Numbered from the stretch's first letter, positions 38,677-46,837 are shown. The stretch is DNA of 64,000 nt from Saccharophagus sp. K07 (GCF_014336955.1 NZ_QRAI01000006.1:1-64000), one strand, 5' to 3'. Numbers and translations: made by a program. The notes: a model not told the origin generated them from the sequence alone.

Positions 38677-38885
38677 CAGCCACCTCCTACGGGACGGACT
38701 ATGTCTAAGGTATCGCCGTCGCCCAGTTGCACTTGTGCGTATTGCGTGCGCGGCACGAATTCTCCATTGACGGCAACCGCGAAGGCGAGATCGGGATTAT
38801 CGCGACGGTAATCGAGCAGCAGCTCTTCCAGCGCGACCGGTTGAGCGAACTGACGCAGCTCATCGTTGATGCTGATGGTGACCAT
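38676..38885 (-). CDS. thiS: sulfur carrier protein ThiS
   Basis: ThiS is the ubiquitin-like carrier that delivers sulfur to ThiG. I chose the ATG giving [13 protein letters not shown], a 69-residue protein that ends in the essential GG (RPVGGG); longer in-frame versions would extend into thi[14 protein letters not shown] matches the family, though most members have DxxxVV there. Translation is coupled to thiG by the TGATG overlap. Confidence 0.94.
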   Translation of the reverse strand: MVTISINDELRQFAQPVALEELLLDYRRDNPDLAFAVAVNGEFVPRTQYAQVQLGDGDTLDIVRPVGGG

Positions 38886-38904
38886 AAATCTGTCAAAACC
38901 CCGT

Positions 38905-40005
38905 TCAGTTTGAGGATTGGGTAAATTCCGGCAGCCGTGCCAGGACCTCCTCGACCAATGTGGGGGCGAGCAGGTAACCATGTCTATAGAGTCCGTTGAT
39001 CATCACTTGGTTTTGCGGATGTTCCGCCCCGGCGACACTGACGCTGATGTATTCGATTTGCGGCAGGTTGTGCCACAGCGACGGGCGCAGGTTGGCGTCC
39101 AGTTCGAGAATGCGGGCTTCGGCAAACGCCGGATTCAAAGTGTAAAGCGCGCTGCACAGCTCCAGCATGGACTGGACGCTCACGGGTGAGCGGTCCTGGC
39201 TCTCGATTTCGGTGGCGCCAATGATAAAGCGATGGTCCGGTTTGGGAACTATGTAGAGTTTGTAACGCGGGTGCATTAAGCGGACGGGATGACGCAGGTT
39301 CACTTCCTCTGTGCGCACCCATAAGACTTCGCCGCGCACACCGCGGATATCCGGATGATTTTGCCGCGCGCCCATGCCACGACAGTCGAATATGCAATCG
39401 AAGTCGCGCAACGGCTGACCGTTGCACCGGGCTTCCGGGGTAAATTCCACCGGGCTGTTTGCATGACATTGGCCGCCGAGGCGCGCAATTTCTTCCAGCA
39501 AACGCTCCAGCAAGTGGCGGTTGTCCAGATAGGCTTCGCCCGGCAGATAAAGCGCGCGGTCGAACTGCCCGGCGATATCCGGCTCGCGCTCAAGCAGTTC
39601 GTTGCGGTCGAGCCAGCGGGCGGTGTTGTCCGTTCCCAGGTGGAAATTCAAATCGAGGTAAAACTGTTCCAGCTCCGCCATATCCGCCGGGTGGGCGACC
39701 ACCAGACTGCCCGGTGCGGTGTAGAGCACTTGCGGGGCTTTGGCGGCGTTGAGTTCGTCCATCCAGCGCGGCCAGATTTCCAGGGAGCGCATGCCCTGGT
39801 CGTAGATGGAGCGTTCGGAAACCACTACTTCGCTCATAGGGGAAATCATGGCAGCGGCGGTATGAGCGGCGGCTTTGGAGTGTTGCAGGCTGCCCGCTTC
39901 AAACAGCTCAACCTTATGACCGAGCAGTAGGAGGCGCCAGGCGAGAAGGCGGCCCACAAGGCCGGCGCCGGCGATAGCAAAGGAAAGAGAATGATCAAAC
40001 AGCAT
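38905..40005 (-). CDS. thiO: glycine oxidase ThiO
   Basis: ThiO is a FAD-dependent DAO-family enzyme that oxidises glycine to the iminoacetate needed by ThiG, as in Bacillus and pseudomonads, replacing the radical enzyme ThiH. The FAD-binding fingerprint is FAIAGAGLVGRLLAWRLLLLGHKVELFE near the N-terminus. The DAO-type C-terminal blocks include FIIGATEIES and ANLRPSLWHNLPQIEYI, and the last helix reads GYLLAPTLVEEVLARL. The length of 366 residues is normal. It is the first gene after the TPP riboswitch. Confidence 0.93.
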   Translation of the reverse strand: MLFDHSLSFAIAGAGLVGRLLAWRLLLLGHKVELFEAGSLQHSKAAAHTAAAMISPMSEVVVSERSIYDQGMRSLEIWPRWMDELNAAKAPQVLYTAPGSLVVAHPADMAELEQFYLDLNFHLGTDNTARWLDRNELLEREPDIAGQFDRALYLPGEAYLDNRHLLERLLEEIARLGGQCHANSPVEFTPEARCNGQPLRDFDCIFDCRGMGARQNHPDIRGVRGEVLWVRTEEVNLRHPVRLMHPRYKLYIVPKPDHRFIIGATEIESQDRSPVSVQSMLELCSALYTLNPAFAEARILELDANLRPSLWHNLPQIEYISVSVAGAEHPQNQVMINGLYRHGYLLAPTLVEEVLARLPEFTQSSN

Positions 40006-40011
40006 CGGCTT

Positions 40012-40118
40012 GTTCCCTACGCAGGTAATGGGGTCTGTTGTTAGACCCAGCCCGATCAGGTTCAGCGGGTTCCGCGAATTGCGATCTCAGCCAGAGTGGC
40101 ACCCCGACAAGGAGCGGG
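40012..40118 (-). promoter_or_regulatory. TPP riboswitch (THI element)
   Basis: On the minus strand the conserved pieces appear in order: GGGGTGCC, GGCTGAGAT, ACCCGCTGAACCTGATC and CCTGCGTAGGGAA, with a variable stem TGGGTCTAACAACAGACCC between the last two and a 5' stem CCCGCTCCTTGTCGGG. It ends a few bases before the thiO ATG, so translation control by masking the ribosome binding site is likely. It should repress thiO-thiS-thiG and any downstream genes when TPP is plentiful. Confidence 0.96.
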
Positions 40119-40161
40119 CAGTGTAGATACCCGCCAAGTCATCCGCAAGGGATTAGCTCAT

Positions 40162-41520
40162 TCAGGATTTAATCGGATCTGAGGATTTACCCTCATCGAC
40201 GGATTTGACCTCACAAATCAACTGACCGCGATGCAGGCGCGCGGTCAACTGATCGCCGGTATTGACCTCTGCCGCGTCGCGCACGGCAGTGCCGGACGCG
40301 GTCAACAGAATGGAATAGCCGCGCGCAAGGGTGTTGAGCGGGCTTACGCCCTGGAGTACTCCCGCCAAGTTCTTCAGCCTTTGCTGCTTCTGCTCCAGCT
40401 GGCGGCTTTGCGCGTTGCGCAGCCGGGTGAACAAAAATTCCAGCCGCTGTTTTTGTTGCCCTAACTGCCGTTGCGGGCTGACCTGCTGCAGCTTGTGCTC
40501 CAGCCGTTCCAGGCGATGGCGAGCGTTGCGCAGCGCCAGCACCATGGCGCGCTCCAGGCGCAGCTCTAGGTGATCGAGCGTTTGCGCCTGCTGTTGCAGT
40601 TTGCGGCCGGGATGCTGCAGGCGGGCGCGCAGGGTTTCCAGCCGTTGGTGCAGCCAGCGCAGTTGCGAGTTGATAGAGCGGCTCAAGCGCGAACGCTGTT
40701 GCTCCAATCGATGCAACAACGCCTGGCCGTCCGGCGAGATCAATTCCGCTGCGGCGGAAGGCGTCGGTGCGCGCACGTCGGCAACAAAATCGGCGATGGT
40801 GAAATCCACTTCATGGCCGACGGCGCTGACCACAGGAATCTCAGATTCAAAAATCGCCCGCGCGACAATTTCTTCATTAAACGCCCACAGATCCTCCAGC
40901 GAACCGCCGCCGCGACCGACGATCAACACATCGCACAATTGATGCTGGTTGGCTGTGCGAATGGCGGCAGCAATTTGCGGTGCGGCTTCATTGCCTTGCA
41001 CAGCCACGGGCAGAAGGATGACGGGCAGGGCGGGGAACCGACGGCGCAGCACATGCAAAATATCGTGGACTGCCGCGCCGGTGGCGGAGGTGATTATGCC
41101 GAGCTTGCCCGGCCAGGCGGGCAGGGGCTTTTTATGGGCCGGGTCGAACAAGCCTTCGGCCTGGAGCTTTTCTTTCAGAAGCTCGAACTGGCGCTGCAGA
41201 TCGCCGAGGCCCGCCGGTTCCATATGGTCGACGATCAACTGATAATCACCGCGCCCCTCGTACAAGCTGACCTTGCCGCGCACCAGCACCTTTTTTCCCG
41301 CCTCGGGCTTAAAGCGCACCAGCATATTGCGGTTGCGGAACATGGCGCAGCGTACTTGAGCGCCACTGTCCTTAAGGCTGAAGTACCAGTGCCCGGAACT
41401 CGGCACCGAAAAATTGCTCAACTCACCCTCAACCCACAGGCTGGGCAGATAGGTTTCCAAAAGGTCTTTGGCTGCGCGGTTGAGCTGGCTGACGGTGAGA
41501 ATCTGGCGATCGTTGGGCAC
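40162..41520 (-). CDS. xseA: exodeoxyribonuclease VII large subunit
   Basis: XseA with XseB forms exonuclease VII, which degrades single-stranded DNA. The protein starts with the OB-fold DNA-binding domain (LTVSQLNRAAKDLLETYLPSLWVEGELSNF, SGHWYFSLKDSGAQVRCAMF), then the catalytic domain with GKLGIITSATGAAVHDIL, VLIVGRGGGSLEDLWAFN and SAVGHEVDFTIADFVADVRAPTPSAAAEL, and a long Gln/Arg-rich coiled coil followed by the C-terminal strand ARGYSIL. The length of 452 residues is standard. No xseB is nearby. It is separated from the riboswitch by a short gap. Confidence 0.96.
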   Translation of the reverse strand: MPNDRQILTVSQLNRAAKDLLETYLPSLWVEGELSNFSVPSSGHWYFSLKDSGAQVRCAMFRNRNMLVRFKPEAGKKVLVRGKVSLYEGRGDYQLIVDHMEPAGLGDLQRQFELLKEKLQAEGLFDPAHKKPLPAWPGKLGIITSATGAAVHDILHVLRRRFPALPVILLPVAVQGNEAAPQIAAAIRTANQHQLCDVLIVGRGGGSLEDLWAFNEEIVARAIFESEIPVVSAVGHEVDFTIADFVADVRAPTPSAAAELISPDGQALLHRLEQQRSRLSRSINSQLRWLHQRLETLRARLQHPGRKLQQQAQTLDHLELRLERAMVLALRNARHRLERLEHKLQQVSPQRQLGQQKQRLEFLFTRLRNAQSRQLEQKQQRLKNLAGVLQGVSPLNTLARGYSILLTASGTAVRDAAEVNTGDQLTARLHRGQLICEVKSVDEGKSSDPIKS

Positions 41521-41599
41521 AAGAAATTCCTGCGGTCGGGTCGGCGGCCATTGTAAGAGCTGTCACTGTAACTGCAAATTGAGTTAGGAACAGAGCAAG

Positions 41600-41930
41600 A
41601 TGATCCACACCCTCGCCATCGCCAATTACCGCTCGCTGCGCCAGATCATTATGCCGCTCGGCAATTTGACGGTAGTGACCGGCCCCAATGGCAGTGGCAA
41701 ATCCAACCTATATAAGGCGCTTCGTTTATTAGCGGAATCCGCCTCCGGCAATTTGATCAATGCGCTGGCGCAGGACGGTGGCTTGGAATCGAGCTTATGG
41801 GCCGGGCCGGAAACCATTGCGTGAACATCCAGGGCGTGAAGTGATCGAGCTGGAAAAACAATTGGGCGAAACCGTGATTCGCGGCCAGGGTTTATTGGAC
41901 CAGCCGCCGTGGCATTGGCCGGACGAATAG
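41600..41930 (+). pseudogene. internally deleted AAA ATPase gene (RecF/SMC-like)
   Basis: The 5' part reads MIHTLAIANYRSLRQIIMPLG followed by the Walker A VTGPNGSGKSNLYKAL, the start of a RecF/OLD-like predicted ATPase. It stops after 74 residues. The next bases, in another frame, read REVIELEKQLGETVIRGQG and then LLDQPPWHWPDE before a stop, which looks like the true C-terminus of the same protein. The signature and Walker B regions are gone, so a large internal deletion with a frameshift has inactivated the gene. It is divergent from xseA and upstream of the HAD gene. Confidence 0.8.
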
Positions 41931-41957
41931 TTTTTAAATTTTTATATTGGTGAATAT

Positions 41958-42557
41958 ATGTACGATGGCTTTGCTGCGTTGATTTTCGATATGGACGGCA
42001 CCTTGGTAGACAGTGGCCAGCTCCATGAAATGGCCTGGATCGAAACACTCAACCATTATTCCATTCCCATTGATCGCGCACTTATGCGCTCCCTGGCTGG
42101 TGTGCCGACACTCGGTACGGTGGAATTGCTGTTGGATAAATTCCAGATTCGCAGCACTAGCTCCGCCATGGAAATCCATCAGTTCAAGGAACGATTTGTG
42201 CGTGAAAATCTACAAAACATGATTAAACCCACAGCGCTGTTGGATATAGTGCAGCGCTATCACGGCGTGAAACCTATGGCGGTGGGAACCGGCGCGCAAA
42301 CGGAAGAGGCTCTGCATATTCTGGAAATTTGCGGATTGGATAAATATTTGAATGTGGTCGTCGGTGCTGATCAGGTCTCCAATCCCAAACCCGCGCCTGA
42401 TACTTTTTTGCGCTGCGCGGAATTACTCGGCGTTCCACCTCAGCACTGTGTGGTATTTGAAGATTCCAAACTCGGCATGGAAGCGGCCACCCGCGCCGGC
42501 ATGACGGTGGTAGACGTACTCGCCGAGCTGCAAATTCATAACGATTATTTTTTATAA
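41958..42557 (+). CDS. HAD-family phosphatase, beta-phosphoglucomutase-like
   Basis: A 199-residue subfamily IA haloacid dehalogenase-type hydrolase. Motif I is FDMDGTLVDS, with the nucleophile Asp and the acid/base Asp two residues on. A helical cap follows. Motif II is AVGTGA, and the Lys is in NPKPAPDTFLRCAELLG. Motif IV is VVFEDSKLGMEAATRAGM. It resembles YqaB-type sugar phosphatases more than true mutases. It lies 9 bp before the XdhC-like gene, and HAD, XdhC-like and MobA-like genes may form one operon. The substrate is not clear from sequence. Confidence 0.9.
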   Translation: MYDGFAALIFDMDGTLVDSGQLHEMAWIETLNHYSIPIDRALMRSLAGVPTLGTVELLLDKFQIRSTSSAMEIHQFKERFVRENLQNMIKPTALLDIVQRYHGVKPMAVGTGAQTEEALHILEICGLDKYLNVVVGADQVSNPKPAPDTFLRCAELLGVPPQHCVVFEDSKLGMEAATRAGMTVVDVLAELQIHNDYFL

Positions 42558-42565
42558 GGTTCACA

Positions 42566-43573
42566 ATGTCTCTGCATTTTTACCACACCCTAAAAAAATG
42601 GCAGTTGTTGAAAAATCAGCACCAATGGGTATTAGGCGCGGTTATTCAAACTCAGGGTTCGGTGTATCGCAAAGCCGGTGCATTGATGTTGCTCAGCGAT
42701 GCAGGCCATCAACTCGGTTTATTGAGTGGCGGCTGTCTGGAAAGTGATTTACTGCTGCAAGCACGCAAAGTCATTGCCCTCGGTAAAAGCCGCAAAGTGG
42801 TTTACGACGCAAGTGACGAAGATGGCATTGCCTGGAAATTGGGAATCGGCTGTGGTGGCCGCGCGGAAATTTTGTTGCTGCCCTGCAATGCGGAAAATAA
42901 CTTTTTGCAATTGGATGCAGTATTGGAATTATTGCAAAGTGGTAAAGCCTGCTCTTACACGTTGGATATTTCCGGCAGCAGCGCAACCATTCAAACAGCG
43001 GAAAAAACCTGGGAAAAACGAACCCTCGGTCACCTTCAGGGTGAAGGAGAAAATGCCTCCTTCACTACCTTAATCAATCCGCCACCGCATTTATTTATTA
43101 TGGGATGCGGAATTGATATGGCGCCTCTGTCTGAACTTGCCTTAACTCTGGGGTGGCAAGTAACCGTTGTGGATCACCGCCTGACCCCGCAAAAAAAAGC
43201 CCGCTTCCCCGAAGCCGCTGCAACCGTCGCAATTGCCGCGCGCGAATTGCCAGAAGAATTATTAAATAAACCCGATGCCGCCATAGTTGCTCACCACAAT
43301 ATGCAACTGGATGCAGACGCCATAGGCGCATTACAAAATTCCTCCTGCCGCTATATCGGCCTATTAGGCCCACGCCATCGCTGGCAAGACGTATTAGGTT
43401 TGGCAAATTTAAACGAACGCGATATTCGCATCCCCATCGCTGGCCCAAGCGGACTTGCCTTAGGCGGCGACTTGCCGGAAAGCGTCGCGCTCTCCATGCT
43501 CGCGGAAATCCACGCAGTTCTCCACGGCAGCTCCGCAAAACCTCTCAGCAACACTTATCTGCAATGGCCATAG
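42566..43573 (+). CDS. XdhC/CoxI-family protein
   Basis: This family inserts or matures the sulfurated molybdenum cofactor of xanthine-dehydrogenase-type enzymes. The N-terminal XdhC_CoxI domain shows GAVIQTQGSVYRKAGALML, LSGGCLESDL and KLGIGCGGRAEILLLPC. The C-terminal Rossmann-like domain begins LFIMGCGIDMAPLSELA and includes YIGLLGPRHRWQDVL and IRIPIAGPSGLALGGDLPESVA. The next gene overlaps its stop by 10 bp and is a MobA-like nucleotidyltransferase, a usual partner. No molybdenum hydroxylase structural gene is visible in the window. Confidence 0.92.
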   Translation: MSLHFYHTLKKWQLLKNQHQWVLGAVIQTQGSVYRKAGALMLLSDAGHQLGLLSGGCLESDLLLQARKVIALGKSRKVVYDASDEDGIAWKLGIGCGGRAEILLLPCNAENNFLQLDAVLELLQSGKACSYTLDISGSSATIQTAEKTWEKRTLGHLQGEGENASFTTLINPPPHLFIMGCGIDMAPLSELALTLGWQVTVVDHRLTPQKKARFPEAAATVAIAARELPEELLNKPDAAIVAHHNMQLDADAIGALQNSSCRYIGLLGPRHRWQDVLGLANLNERDIRIPIAGPSGLALGGDLPESVALSMLAEIHAVLHGSSAKPLSNTYLQWP

Positions 43574-44166
43574 ATATTCTAATAATGGCGGCGGGCGCCT
43601 CCCGCCGTTTTGGCAGCTGCAAACTCCTCGCCGACTGGCACGGCGCACCTCTCATTACCTACTCACTTAATACCGCGCTAAATTTATTGCAAAAACCTGA
43701 ACTGCCAATCGCATCGGTCCATATAGTCGCCGGCGCCTACCACGACCCAATCCGCGACTACCTGCAACAACAATATCCACCCACCCACAACCTAATAAAC
43801 AACCCCAACTGGTCCCTCGGCCTCGGTCATTCCATTGCTTACGGTGTTTCGCAATTGCCGGCGGAAAATTCGGTGTTAATTATGTTGGCGGACCAGCCGC
43901 TGATTGCCGTTGAAGATATTCAGCGGATTATTCAATTGGGGGTGGAAAATCCGGGGAAAATTATTTGTGCGGAGTTTGAGGGAACGGTTGGGGTGCCGGC
44001 GTTGTTTCCGGCAGAATTTAAAAAGGATTTGCAGCAGCTAAAGGGAGATCGTGGGGCGAAAGTGATTTTGATTGAGCATGAAAGTAAGCTGGTTAAGATT
44101 TCGTTGGGTGAGGCGGGTTTTGACGTGGATTTGCAGGCTGATCTTGTGAGCAATCTCCGCCGGTAG
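43564..44166 (+). CDS. MobA/MocA-like molybdenum cofactor nucleotidyltransferase
   Basis: A 200-residue NTP-transferase-fold protein. Its N-terminus ILIMAAGASRRFGSCKLLADW is the nucleotide-binding signature of the MocA/MobA family, with the expected LITYSLNTAL following. A second block is VLIMLADQPLIAVEDIQRII with the metal-binding Asp, and GVPALFPAEFKKDLQQLKGDRGAKVIL is the third. It probably attaches CMP or GMP to molybdopterin for the enzyme served by the upstream XdhC-like protein, whose gene it overlaps by 10 bp. It is the last housekeeping gene before the cassette array. Confidence 0.9.
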   Translation: MAIDILIMAAGASRRFGSCKLLADWHGAPLITYSLNTALNLLQKPELPIASVHIVAGAYHDPIRDYLQQQYPPTHNLINNPNWSLGLGHSIAYGVSQLPAENSVLIMLADQPLIAVEDIQRIIQLGVENPGKIICAEFEGTVGVPALFPAEFKKDLQQLKGDRGAKVILIEHESKLVKISLGEAGFDVDLQADLVSNLRR

Positions 44167-44514
44167 AGCGATGAACATGTTTCGGCATGGTGCATGGTCA
44201 GGCAAATGTGGTCGCCGCGACCGTTATTTTTGCGGGCCCGAGAAATTGGTCTAGAATTCAAAATGTTAGGTCAATTCTGCCGATTTGAGATATGAGTCGC
44301 GGCGACCACTTTTGTGGACAAGAACTCTAGATACACCTCTGCTCCAGGCTTGACGAGGCGGGGCTTCGAGGGGTAGCTTGGTGAAGTCTTGAGCAAGACA
44401 AAACGGTCAAGGAGATATCGGTCTCGGCGACTACGATATAAATGTTATGTGTTCGCACTGGCGGCGATCGTAGGTTTATTTGTAGGAGCATATTGACTAG
44501 GAGCACGTGCAGAA
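44167..44514. other. left flank of the cassette array, gene-free
   Basis: No gene is visible. The region holds the 102-bp element with 14-bp terminal inverted repeats and two GTTRRRY-like words: GTTAGGT at 44265-44271 and GTTATGT at 44444-44450. The second equals the core of two attC sites in the array and is the best candidate for the left border of the first cassette. I see no integrase gene or clear attI. Confidence 0.4.
44208..44309. repeat. 102-bp element bounded by perfect 14-bp inverted repeats
   Basis: GTGGTCGCCGCGAC and its exact complement GTCGCGGCGACCAC lie 102 bp apart end to end. The interior has no reading frame. It resembles a miniature inverted-repeat element or the remains of an insertion sequence at the edge of the array. 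Confidence 0.6.
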
Positions 44515-44769
44515 TTGATCGAATTTCAAATTTCACAAATGGCGGCATTAGTCCTTGAGGAGAACGTAAAGCTATCAAAACTTCTCAAGTCTCAAATAGC
44601 ATCTGCGCCAGTAAAAGCTGATTATTGGCTTCTCCGCTGTGAGAAGGAAGAGTTGGTTAGCCTTCATCAAAAGCTAGTCAAAGCTCTTGAAAAAAATAGC
44701 AAATTACAAGCGGCGTTTAGGTCCATGGTCTTGGAGGAAGTAGCCCAAGTATGCAAACAACACACATAA
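44515..44769 (+). CDS. cassette 1: small helical protein, unknown
   Basis: The likely start is a TTG preceded at some distance by TAGGAG; an in-frame stop lies just upstream. The 84-residue product is predicted to be all helical and amphipathic (MAALVLEENVKLSKLLKSQI, then LVSLHQKLVKALEKNSKLQ), with a single Trp in DYWLLRCEKEE. No signal peptide or known motif is visible. The stop codon overlaps the inverse core of attC 1, a normal arrangement. Function is unknown; a small partner or antitoxin-like protein is possible but not shown. Confidence 0.6.
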   Translation: MIEFQISQMAALVLEENVKLSKLLKSQIASAPVKADYWLLRCEKEELVSLHQKLVKALEKNSKLQAAFRSMVLEEVAQVCKQHT

Positions 44770-44875
44770 CAATGCCAAGCAGTCTGACGGCTTTTTCGTT
44801 CCTTGTTTTGCGGTTTAACGCTACGCTACCGCAAAACAATCCACTACAAAGCCGCAGCTGTTGGCGGCGTTAGAG
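44764..44875 (+). other. attC site 1
   Basis: ACATAAC opens the site and GTTAGAG closes it, with the complementary pieces GCCAAGCAG and CAGCTGTTGGCGGC near the ends and a TTTTGCGG/CCGCAAAA stem in the middle (112 bp). Confidence 0.85.
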
Positions 44876-44884
44876 CAAATAGTA

Positions 44885-45148
44885 ATGAATTTTTCCCAGT
44901 GTCCATGCTGTGACTATTTCACATTACCTGCGGGTCAAGATTATGAGATCTGCCCTGTGTGCTTTTGGGAAGATGATTACTTCGGTATTGAGGAACCAGA
45001 GCAGGAATCTGGAGCTAATCATGGCCTTACAATTCTTCAAGCAAGAGCAAATTTCCTTGCTTTTGGAGCGTGTGAGCCAAGTATGGCCAAGAACGTAGTG
45101 TCGGTGGAGCAGAGATCGCTGTATGTTTACAAGCCACGGGACCTCTAG
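44885..45148 (+). CDS. cassette 2: CPCC-type cysteine-rich protein
   Basis: The 87-residue protein begins MNFSQCPCCDYFTLPAGQDY and continues EICPVCFWEDD, the layout of the small CPCC zinc-binding family: a CPCC block, then CPVCxWxDD, then the conserved NHGLTILQARANFLAFG. Two Cys pairs should hold one zinc. The family is common in cassettes and accessory DNA and has no assigned function. I chose the ATG because the alternative upstream TTG lies inside attC 1. The stop is followed at once by attC 2. Confidence 0.85.
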   Translation: MNFSQCPCCDYFTLPAGQDYEICPVCFWEDDYFGIEEPEQESGANHGLTILQARANFLAFGACEPSMAKNVVSVEQRSLYVYKPRDL

Positions 45149-45256
45149 CTCTAACAAACACAGCCAGTGCGACATTTATTCCGGCGCTCGTTTTGTGCCG
45201 AAAAGCTTGGCACAAAACAATCACCTACATAAATGCGCCTGCTGTGGGCGTTAGAT
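45149..45256 (+). other. attC site 2
   Basis: CTCTAAC to GTTAGAT, 108 bp. The centre TTTTGTGCCGAAAAGCTTGG and the matching CACAAAA form the variable stem; it is related to attC 4 and 12. Confidence 0.85.
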
Positions 45257-45291
45257 TTCCAAGTTCCCACAAACAATACTGAGGAAGTGAT

Positions 45292-45558
45292 ATGACTATT
45301 GATGAATATAGAAAGAAAATATTGGATCTCCTGAAGGCTAGTAGCTCAGAAATTGAAGTAAGATCTGTACTAAAAACAGCGGATGAAGTTCTAAAGGACT
45401 CAGATATAAGTGAGTCTTCCAAGAAGCAGTTTTGGGTTGACTTGTATGAAGACCTTGGTGGCGATGACTATGAGCTGATGGAAAAGCAGGCTTCATCGTC
45501 ACTATCTGCGATTGTTGCTGCTGCAAAAGAGGTTATTGCTAAAAAGGTTAAGGAATAA
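45292..45558 (+). CDS. cassette 3, first gene: small charged helical protein
   Basis: An 88-residue acidic and lysine-rich helical protein without a signal peptide: MTIDEYRKKILDLLKASSSE, then VRSVLKTADEVLKDSDISES, then SSLSAIVAAAKEVIAKKVKE at the end. GAGGAAG precedes the ATG. Its stop is only 2 bp before the start of a membrane-anchored partner, and both genes share one attC, so they moved together. Two-gene cassettes are often toxin-antitoxin or effector-immunity pairs. Nothing here identifies such a role, and I do not recognise the family. Confidence 0.75.
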   Translation: MTIDEYRKKILDLLKASSSEIEVRSVLKTADEVLKDSDISESSKKQFWVDLYEDLGGDDYELMEKQASSSLSAIVAAAKEVIAKKVKE

Positions 45559-45560
45559 TA

Positions 45561-46043
45561 ATGACTGCCGAAACTTATAATTTGGTAAATGTTTGGCTCT
45601 ATTCTATTTCGGCTTTAATTGCGCTAATTATGTTGGGTATAGCCTTGTTCCAATTGAAAGGGTTGACCGATCAAGTTAAGCAGGCTGTCAAATCAAACTC
45701 AATCAATCAACTTAATGCGCTTCTATCTCTAGAGCAACAAATTGCAGATAGGCGCCTTAGTTTGAGCAAGGCCGGCATCGAGTTGGCCGAGCTTAAAGAC
45801 TCAGAGGATCAAAATAAAATAGATTCATGTAAATTAAAGTTTGATGAGGCAAAGCAAATGTACTTGAACGGATTGGACCGCCTTTGCTTTTGCGTATTAA
45901 AAAGTCTTTTGGACAGCGAAGATATGAGGCTAGAATATAGAGAAATAATAAATTCGGCAGTAAAAGACTTCTCCGAAGATTTTCATACTGCAACACCCTA
46001 TCGGAATGTAAAAAAAGTATATGAGCAGTGGGCCGATAAATAA
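45561..46043 (+). CDS. cassette 3, second gene: membrane-anchored helical protein
   Basis: The 160-residue protein has one N-terminal membrane segment (VWLYSISALIALIMLGIALF, about residues 9-28), followed by QLKGLTDQVKQAVKSNSINQLNALLSLEQQIADRR and a helical cytoplasmic part. The architecture, one membrane helix, a QLK-type coiled coil and then a helical bundle containing a YREIINS-like block, recalls the DUF4760 group of uncharacterised membrane proteins and matches the cassette 6 protein in layout. AGGAATAAT precedes the ATG. It sits 2 bp after the first gene of the cassette. Function unknown. Confidence 0.75.
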   Translation: MTAETYNLVNVWLYSISALIALIMLGIALFQLKGLTDQVKQAVKSNSINQLNALLSLEQQIADRRLSLSKAGIELAELKDSEDQNKIDSCKLKFDEAKQMYLNGLDRLCFCVLKSLLDSEDMRLEYREIINSAVKDFSEDFHTATPYRNVKKVYEQWADK

Positions 46044-46160
46044 TCTAACAAACGGCTCCACGCAGACGCCCAAACCTACGCTGTTTTTGTGGGTTTCGCT
46101 GCGCTACACTTTACCACAAAAACCTCTCCGGTCTGGGCGCTGGTGAGCCGGGCGTTATAG
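46043..46160 (+). other. attC site 3
   Basis: ATCTAAC to GTTATAG, 118 bp. It is nearly the same as attC 18 (ACGGCTCCACGCAGAC, then GTGGGTTTCGCTGCGCT), showing shared ancestry of two cassettes with unrelated genes. Confidence 0.88.
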
Positions 46161-46451
46161 GGGTGTGGGTTTATAAATATAGGCATCGCAGTAACTGGCA
46201 ACAGCATGTCGTATGTCAGTATTTTGCCAAACTATTCTATTGGCTCAGTGCGTAATTCAAGGGCTTTTTCAACGCAGTTTCGTTAAGCCCTCTGAAATAT
46301 CGAATATCATCGGTGGTGCTCGGCAGCAGTGTTTCACTTGGGTAGTTGGTTTGGTAGTTAATAAAACAGGTGGTGCCGTAGGTGTCAGCTCATTCAGCAG
46401 GTTTTGGTGTTTACAAGTGCGGTGGTGGTTTAAGGTGCATTACGTTTGTTC
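46161..46451 (+). other. cassette 4: no clear gene, duplicate of cassette 12
   Basis: About 290 bp without a convincing gene. It matches the cassette 12 body over long runs (for instance CAACGCAGTTTCGTTAAGCC and ATATCATCGGTGGTGCT) with insertions and substitutions between. One frame is open here but broken in the duplicate, which argues against coding. It could carry a promoter or an RNA. Confidence 0.6.
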
Positions 46452-46559
46452 CTATAACAATCACAACCATGCGAAATTTACTCCGGCGCTCTTTTTGTGC
46501 CAGAAAAGCCTGGCACAAAAAAACCACCTCCATAAATTCGCCTGTTGCGGGCGTTATGT
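46452..46559 (+). other. attC site 4
   Basis: CTATAAC to GTTATGT, 108 bp. It is nearly identical to attC 12, with the variable stem CTTTTTGTGCCAGAAAAGCC and GGCACAAAAA. Confidence 0.88.
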
Positions 46560-46837
46560 TGGCTCTGCTTTTGGGCATTAATTTTTAAAAAAATTTTGGT
46601 TTCTCCGTAGTGGGCAATCCAGCACTAAGCATCAGCAGTAATTCATATGCCGGTGCTTTTGTTCCTGGTGCCTTCGTTCGGTATCAAGGTAAAAAATAGG
46701 TGTGGTGCATTCTTTGTGGTGTGCCACTAAGGTAAATTTTGTGGCGTCATGTTCGGCGCTTTTTTCGGCCACAGTTTTCGGGCATTGGCTTCGCTACCGC
46801 TCCGCAACTGCGTGCTGTAAAAAGCCGGTGTGTCGCC
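46560..46837 (+). other. cassette 5: no clear gene
   Basis: This cassette body of about 280 bp has no convincing reading frame on either strand. It shares only a few words with cassettes 4 and 12. Near its end a stretch CCACAGTTTTCGGGCATTGG leads into the attC. Confidence 0.5.

Noticed and set aside
40570..41556. A 328-codon frame antisense to xseA
   Set aside because: xseA has all family motifs across this stretch; the antisense frame is a by-product of its G+C-rich third positions.
44265..44271. GTTAGGT inside the 102-bp element as the attI core
   Set aside because: A single 7-bp match without an integrase-binding array or neighbouring intI is not enough.
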